Shown piece after piece: positions 6,753 to 9,115 of a DNA stretch of 9,115 nt. The stretch lies in the NCBI GenBank assembly GCA_030036975.1, contig JASHSE010000102.1, forward strand, positions 1 through 9,115, read 5' to 3'. This DNA is from Xanthobacteraceae bacterium. GTDB taxonomy: Bacteria > Pseudomonadota > Alphaproteobacteria > Rhizobiales > Xanthobacteraceae. The stretch's first letter is position 1; each line of letters begins with the position of its first letter. A model generated the notes under the pieces. The model was not told the origin of the DNA, ran no database searches, and saw nothing but the letters and a program-made list of their open reading frames with translations. Both the position numbers and the translations under genes were made by a program.

Positions 6753-7088
6753 ATGAAGCGCGCGGCTGATATCACGGCGGGCAGCGGCAATATCTTCGCC
6801 GACCTTAATCTACCCGACGCCGAGACGCACTTCCTCAAGGCGCAGATCGTGTCCGAAATCTACCGCCTGTCCAAGGAGCGCAAGCTGACGCAGGTCCAGG
6901 CCGGAAAACGGATGGGGATCAGCCAGCCGGAAGTGTCGCGGATGTTCAAGGGGCATTTTCGCGAACATTCGATCGACCGGCTGATGGAGTTCCTGACCGC
7001 ATTCGACCGTGACGTTGAAATCGTGGTGAAGCCGCACAGAAAATCCGGTAGGAGCGGCCGCATCAGATTCGTGCCGCAAGCGGCCTAG
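6753..7088 (+). CDS. XRE-type helix-turn-helix protein, HigA-like antitoxin family
   Basis: A 111-residue DNA-binding protein. A short N-terminal part with NIFADLNLPDAETHFLKAQI leads into a Cro/C1-type HTH at about residues 32-68, with LTQVQAGKRMGISQPEVSRMFKG (45-67) forming the two core helices. It ends in a basic tail after VEIVVKPH. This build is typical of antitoxins in HigBA/RelE-type toxin-antitoxin pairs, where the toxin gene usually lies just upstream. Here no toxin gene is present on either side: upstream is the hairpin repeat and a possible gene remnant, and the next gene begins 171 nt downstream. It is therefore a solitary member, either an orphan regulator or the survivor of a lost toxin. 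In the first case it probably regulates itself and perhaps a neighbour. The HTH assignment is firm; the antitoxin role is inferred from family. Confidence 0.85.
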   Translation: MKRAADITAGSGNIFADLNLPDAETHFLKAQIVSEIYRLSKERKLTQVQAGKRMGISQPEVSRMFKGHFREHSIDRLMEFLTAFDRDVEIVVKPHRKSGRSGRIRFVPQAA

Positions 7089-7175
7089 ACCTTCCTGCTC
7101 GCGCCGCATCCGCCGGAAAGGGAAGAATCGGTGAGGTCGCGGTCCGCTCCGCCGAGGCTGGAGGCATAGTACGCG

Positions 7176-7202
7176 CTGGTGCCTCACGATAACTGATATG
7201 AT
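7176..7202 (+). promoter_or_regulatory. candidate promoter of the TPP-enzyme unit
   Basis: TATGAT at 7197-7202 is a good -10 match, 57 nt before the 7260 start, in a locally AT-rich stretch. The best upstream partner is CTGGTG at 7176-7181 with a short 15-bp spacer, a poor -35. Confidence 0.25.
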
Positions 7203-7246
7203 TTTAAGTAAGCCCCAGTTGCACTAAGCTTTCCACTCGCACGGGG

Positions 7247-7253
7247 AAAAGGA
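7247..7253 (+). promoter_or_regulatory. ribosome binding site deciding the ComD-like start
   Basis: AAAAGGA lies 6 nt before ATG 7260. A TTG at 7254 is in frame but abuts this site, so ATG 7260 is preferred. Confidence 0.65.
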
Positions 7254-7259
7254 TTGCCC

Positions 7260-7802
7260 ATGGACGCGCGTATTGAATCCGTCGGCACCAGTTCAGGCGA
7301 GCTTCATGGCGCCAGCATCATCGCCGCCCTTAAGGCGAGCGGCATCGAATACGTGCTGGCGGTACCGGACATCGTCACCAGCTCGGGCCTGTTGGCGCCG
7401 ATTGCGCGCGACAAGGATTTTCGCCTGATACGCGTCTGCAAGGAGGACGAGTGCATCGGCATCGCGTCTGGTCTGTCCTATGCCGACAAGCGCGCGCTGA
7501 TCCTGATCCAATACACCGGCTTTTTGGACTCGCTCAACGCGATCCGCGGCATCGCGGTCGAGTACAAGCAGCCGATCTGCATGATGGTGGGACTGCTCGG
7601 TCACGATCCTGAAAAACCGCCGCGCGCCTCGCCGCGTTACGGCGTGCGCATCATCGAGCCGATCCTCGACGACATGGGCATCGCGCACCACCTCGTCAGC
7701 GAAGACGCCGACGTTGCCAAAATTGCCCCGGCGATCGAGCGCGCCTATCGCTACTCGGAGCCCGTCGCGCTGTTGATCGGGCGGAGGCCGCAAGCGTCAT
7801 GA
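7260..7802 (+). CDS. TPP-dependent decarboxylase, PYR-domain subunit (ComD-like)
   Basis: A 180-residue soluble protein forming the pyrimidine-binding half of a split thiamine-diphosphate enzyme, of the sulfopyruvate/phosphonopyruvate decarboxylase type. It carries the GASIIAALKASGIEYVLAVPD opening (17-37) and the CKEDECIGIASGLSYADKR segment (60-78). Glu64 sits where the cofactor-activating Glu is found in the family. The segment SPRYGVRIIEPILDDMGI lies near the C-terminus. The next gene overlaps the stop (ATGA) and encodes the matching PP half, so the two should make one hetero-oligomer. The substrate is not readable: sulfopyruvate is the family's best-known one, but no coenzyme M or sulfonate genes lie in the window. 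Enzyme class is well supported; calling it sulfopyruvate decarboxylase would be over-reach. Confidence 0.85.
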   Translation: MDARIESVGTSSGELHGASIIAALKASGIEYVLAVPDIVTSSGLLAPIARDKDFRLIRVCKEDECIGIASGLSYADKRALILIQYTGFLDSLNAIRGIAVEYKQPICMMVGLLGHDPEKPPRASPRYGVRIIEPILDDMGIAHHLVSEDADVAKIAPAIERAYRYSEPVALLIGRRPQAS

Positions 7803-8365
7803 TGAAGCGCGCGGAGTGCTTTGAAATTCTGGCGCGCCACATCGGCGACGCCGCATTGGTGGCGACCTACAGTTCGGCAGTCGATTGGGTCGACATCGCG
7901 CCGCGCGCGCGGAATTATCTGTCGATCGGCGCCATGGGCCTCGATTCCTCGCACGGGCTCGGCCTTGCGCTCGGCCGTCCGGACCAACGCGTCGTCGTGC
8001 TGCAGGGCGACGGCAGCCTTCTGATGAATCTCGGCAGCCTGGTAACGATCGCCGCGGCGGCACCAAAAAATCTCGTGCACCTGGTTGCACAGAACGATAC
8101 CTACGAGGCGAACGGCAGCCAGCCGATTCCCAATCCGAACATCGACTTCGCCGGCATCGCGCGCAGCTCCGGCTACGCCGCGGCCTACGATTTTTCCGAT
8201 CTAAAGATTTTCGAACAGCAAGTCGCGCATGCGCTCGATCAGCAAGGCCCGGTGTTCGCCACGCTGCACGTCGAGCCGACGAAACCGCTCAAATACGATT
8301 ATCCGAGCCTCTACGATCCGCAAAAGCGCACAGCGTTCAAGGCTGAGTGGAATAGGCGGAGCTGA
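7799..8365 (+). CDS. TPP-dependent decarboxylase, PP-domain subunit (ComE-like)
   Basis: A 188-residue partner of the preceding protein, holding the diphosphate/Mg-binding half. The thiamine-diphosphate motif is clear: GDGSLLMNLG begins at 70-73 (Asp71), and the distal Asn99 in AQNDTYEANG is 28 residues later, the expected interval for Mg coordination. SIGAMGLDSSHGLGLALGRPD (42-62) is the usual segment just before it. The gene starts with ATGATG at 7799, overlapping the previous stop, which implies translational coupling and a fixed ratio of subunits. It is followed by a palindromic repeat and a convergent parB. Fused enzymes of this type carry both halves in one chain; the split into two short genes is the ComD/ComE arrangement. 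Substrate uncertain as for its partner. Confidence 0.87.
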   Translation: MMKRAECFEILARHIGDAALVATYSSAVDWVDIAPRARNYLSIGAMGLDSSHGLGLALGRPDQRVVVLQGDGSLLMNLGSLVTIAAAAPKNLVHLVAQNDTYEANGSQPIPNPNIDFAGIARSSGYAAAYDFSDLKIFEQQVAHALDQQGPVFATLHVEPTKPLKYDYPSLYDPQKRTAFKAEWNRRS

Positions 8366-8376
8366 AACAGAATGCC

Positions 8377-8485
8377 GTTTCCCGGGCGCAGCGCAGCACG
8401 AAGTGGTGCGCTGCAGACCCGGGACCGTCACAAATTCCGAGTTTGAAACGGATCCCAGATCAGCGGTGCACCGCATCCGGGAAAC
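8377..8485. repeat. palindromic intergenic repeat, possible bidirectional terminator
   Basis: Outer arms GTTTCCCGG (8377-8385) and CCGGGAAAC (8477-8485) are perfect inverted copies. Within the left half, CCCGGG (8381-8386) and CCCGGG (8418-8423) close a second hairpin with GCAGCGCA (8388-8395) against TGCGCTGC (8407-8414). The 109-nt block fills most of the 130-nt gap between convergent genes. Its GAAACGGATCCC and GTGCACCGCATCCGGGAAAC segments resemble dispersed repeats I recall from Bradyrhizobium-like genomes. Confidence 0.7.
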
Positions 8486-8495
8486 AGCTTTTGAA

Positions 8496-9115
8496 TTAAC
8501 GCTTGCCCTCCAGCCTGCGGATCACGTCGTCGAGCTGATCAAGGCTGCGATAGCGGATGGTGAGCGTGCCGCCGCGCTCGCGATGCTCGATGATCACCGC
8601 AAGTCCGAGCACGTCGGACAAGCGCTTTTCCAAGGCCAGCGTATTGGCGTTTTTCGCGTCGCGCGCGGGCCTCTTGCCGTTTTTCGGCTTGCCGCTTTTT
8701 TCCCCAGTCTCGCGCGCGATCTCCTCGACCTGACGCACGTTGAGACCGCGCGCGACGATTTCGTCCGCCAGCCGCTCCGCATCGTGATGGCCGATCAACG
8801 CGCGGGCGTGGCCGGCGGAGAGCCGGCCGGAATGGATGTGCTCCTTGACCCGGCCGGGCAGGGTCTGCAGCCGCAGCGTGTTGGCGACGTGGCTGCGGCT
8901 TTTGCCGACCATGCGGGCGACGTCGTCCTGGCTGTGGCTGAAATCGCGGATCAGCGAGCGAAAGCCTTCCGCCTCTTCGAGCGGATTGAGATCGGTGCGC
9001 TGCACGTTCTCGACGATGGCGAGCTGCAGCGCTTCGTCGTCGGTCGCTTCGATGACGACGACCGGCACCTCATGCAAGCCGGCGCGCTGCGCCGCGCGCC
9101 AGCGGCGCTCGCCGG
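8496..9115 (-). CDS. parB: chromosome partitioning protein ParB (5' end cut by window edge)
   Basis: CTP-binding, parS-specific clamp protein that works with ParA to segregate the chromosome origin. The visible 206 residues run from inside the N-terminal domain to the stop. They include GERRWRAAQRAG (the GERR CTP-binding box, directly at the edge), ENVQRTDLNPLEEAEG (the third conserved box) and the parS-reading HTH around DDVARMVGKSRSHVANTLRL. A Lys/Arg-rich linker (SGKPKNGKRPARDAKN) follows, then the C-terminal dimerisation domain ending in DQLDDVIRRLEGKR. A TTG at 9077 could be mistaken for a start, but the conserved reading continues unbroken to the edge, so the real start is outside. parA is expected upstream on the minus strand, beyond the window. 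The linker and boxes match chromosomal, not plasmid, ParB. The identification is firm. Confidence 0.97.
   Translation of the reverse strand, partial: GERRWRAAQRAGLHEVPVVVIEATDDEALQLAIVENVQRTDLNPLEEAEGFRSLIRDFSHSQDDVARMVGKSRSHVANTLRLQTLPGRVKEHIHSGRLSAGHARALIGHHDAERLADEIVARGLNVRQVEEIARETGEKSGKPKNGKRPARDAKNANTLALEKRLSDVLGLAVIIEHRERGGTLTIRYRSLDQLDDVIRRLEGKR

Noticed and set aside
8366..9115. parS site near parB
   Set aside because: No copy of the TGTTTCACGTGAAACA-type palindrome is seen; GTTTGAAAC at 8441-8449 is not a match.
1..9115. CRISPR array, tRNA, rRNA, riboswitch, integrase or transposase
   Set aside because: No regularly spaced direct repeats, cloverleaf-like sequence or mobile-element coding region was found; the repeats present are palindromic and dispersed.

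Overview
The window is about 9.1 kb of GC-rich DNA with tightly packed genes and small palindromic intergenic repeats. Gene content and codon use point to an alphaproteobacterium of the order Hyphomicrobiales, probably near Bradyrhizobium or Xanthobacteraceae; this is inferred from gene families and repeat style, not from a marker tree. Most of it reads as ordinary chromosome: metabolism, zinc regulation, isoprenoid synthesis and chromosome partitioning. There is no phage, integrase, transposase, CRISPR array, tRNA or rRNA.

Layout. Positions 1-1455 (minus strand) hold a two-gene unit: D-3-hydroxybutyrate dehydrogenase, then a patatin-like hydrolase that starts 2 nt after its stop and runs off the left edge. 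Divergent from it, 1638-3934 (plus) looks like one transcription unit: a Zur-type Fur-family zinc regulator, an EamA/DMT transporter and a TPR protein, the last two joined by an ATGA overlap. A composite palindromic repeat (about 3980-4139) separates this from a convergent gene of unassigned function (4185-4904, minus) that resembles the DUF6065 family. The isoprenoid enzyme gene ispG follows at 5178-6428.

The stretch 6429-6752 is the least ordinary part. It is visibly AT-richer at its left side, holds a possible remnant of a small minus-strand gene, and ends in a hairpin repeat just upstream of a solitary antitoxin-like XRE/HTH gene (6753-7088). Next is an overlapping two-gene unit (7260-8365) encoding the PYR and PP halves of a split thiamine-diphosphate decarboxylase resembling sulfopyruvate decarboxylase ComD/ComE. 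A third palindromic repeat (8377-8485) lies between it and a convergent parB, whose 5' end is cut by the right edge.

Most promising leads: the Zur-EamA-TPR unit (possible zinc or metallophore link), the orphan ComDE-like enzyme without other sulfonate genes, the patatin-hydroxybutyrate dehydrogenase pairing (possible polyhydroxybutyrate or lipid turnover) and the odd 6429-6752 patch. I did not find a clearly new multi-gene system.
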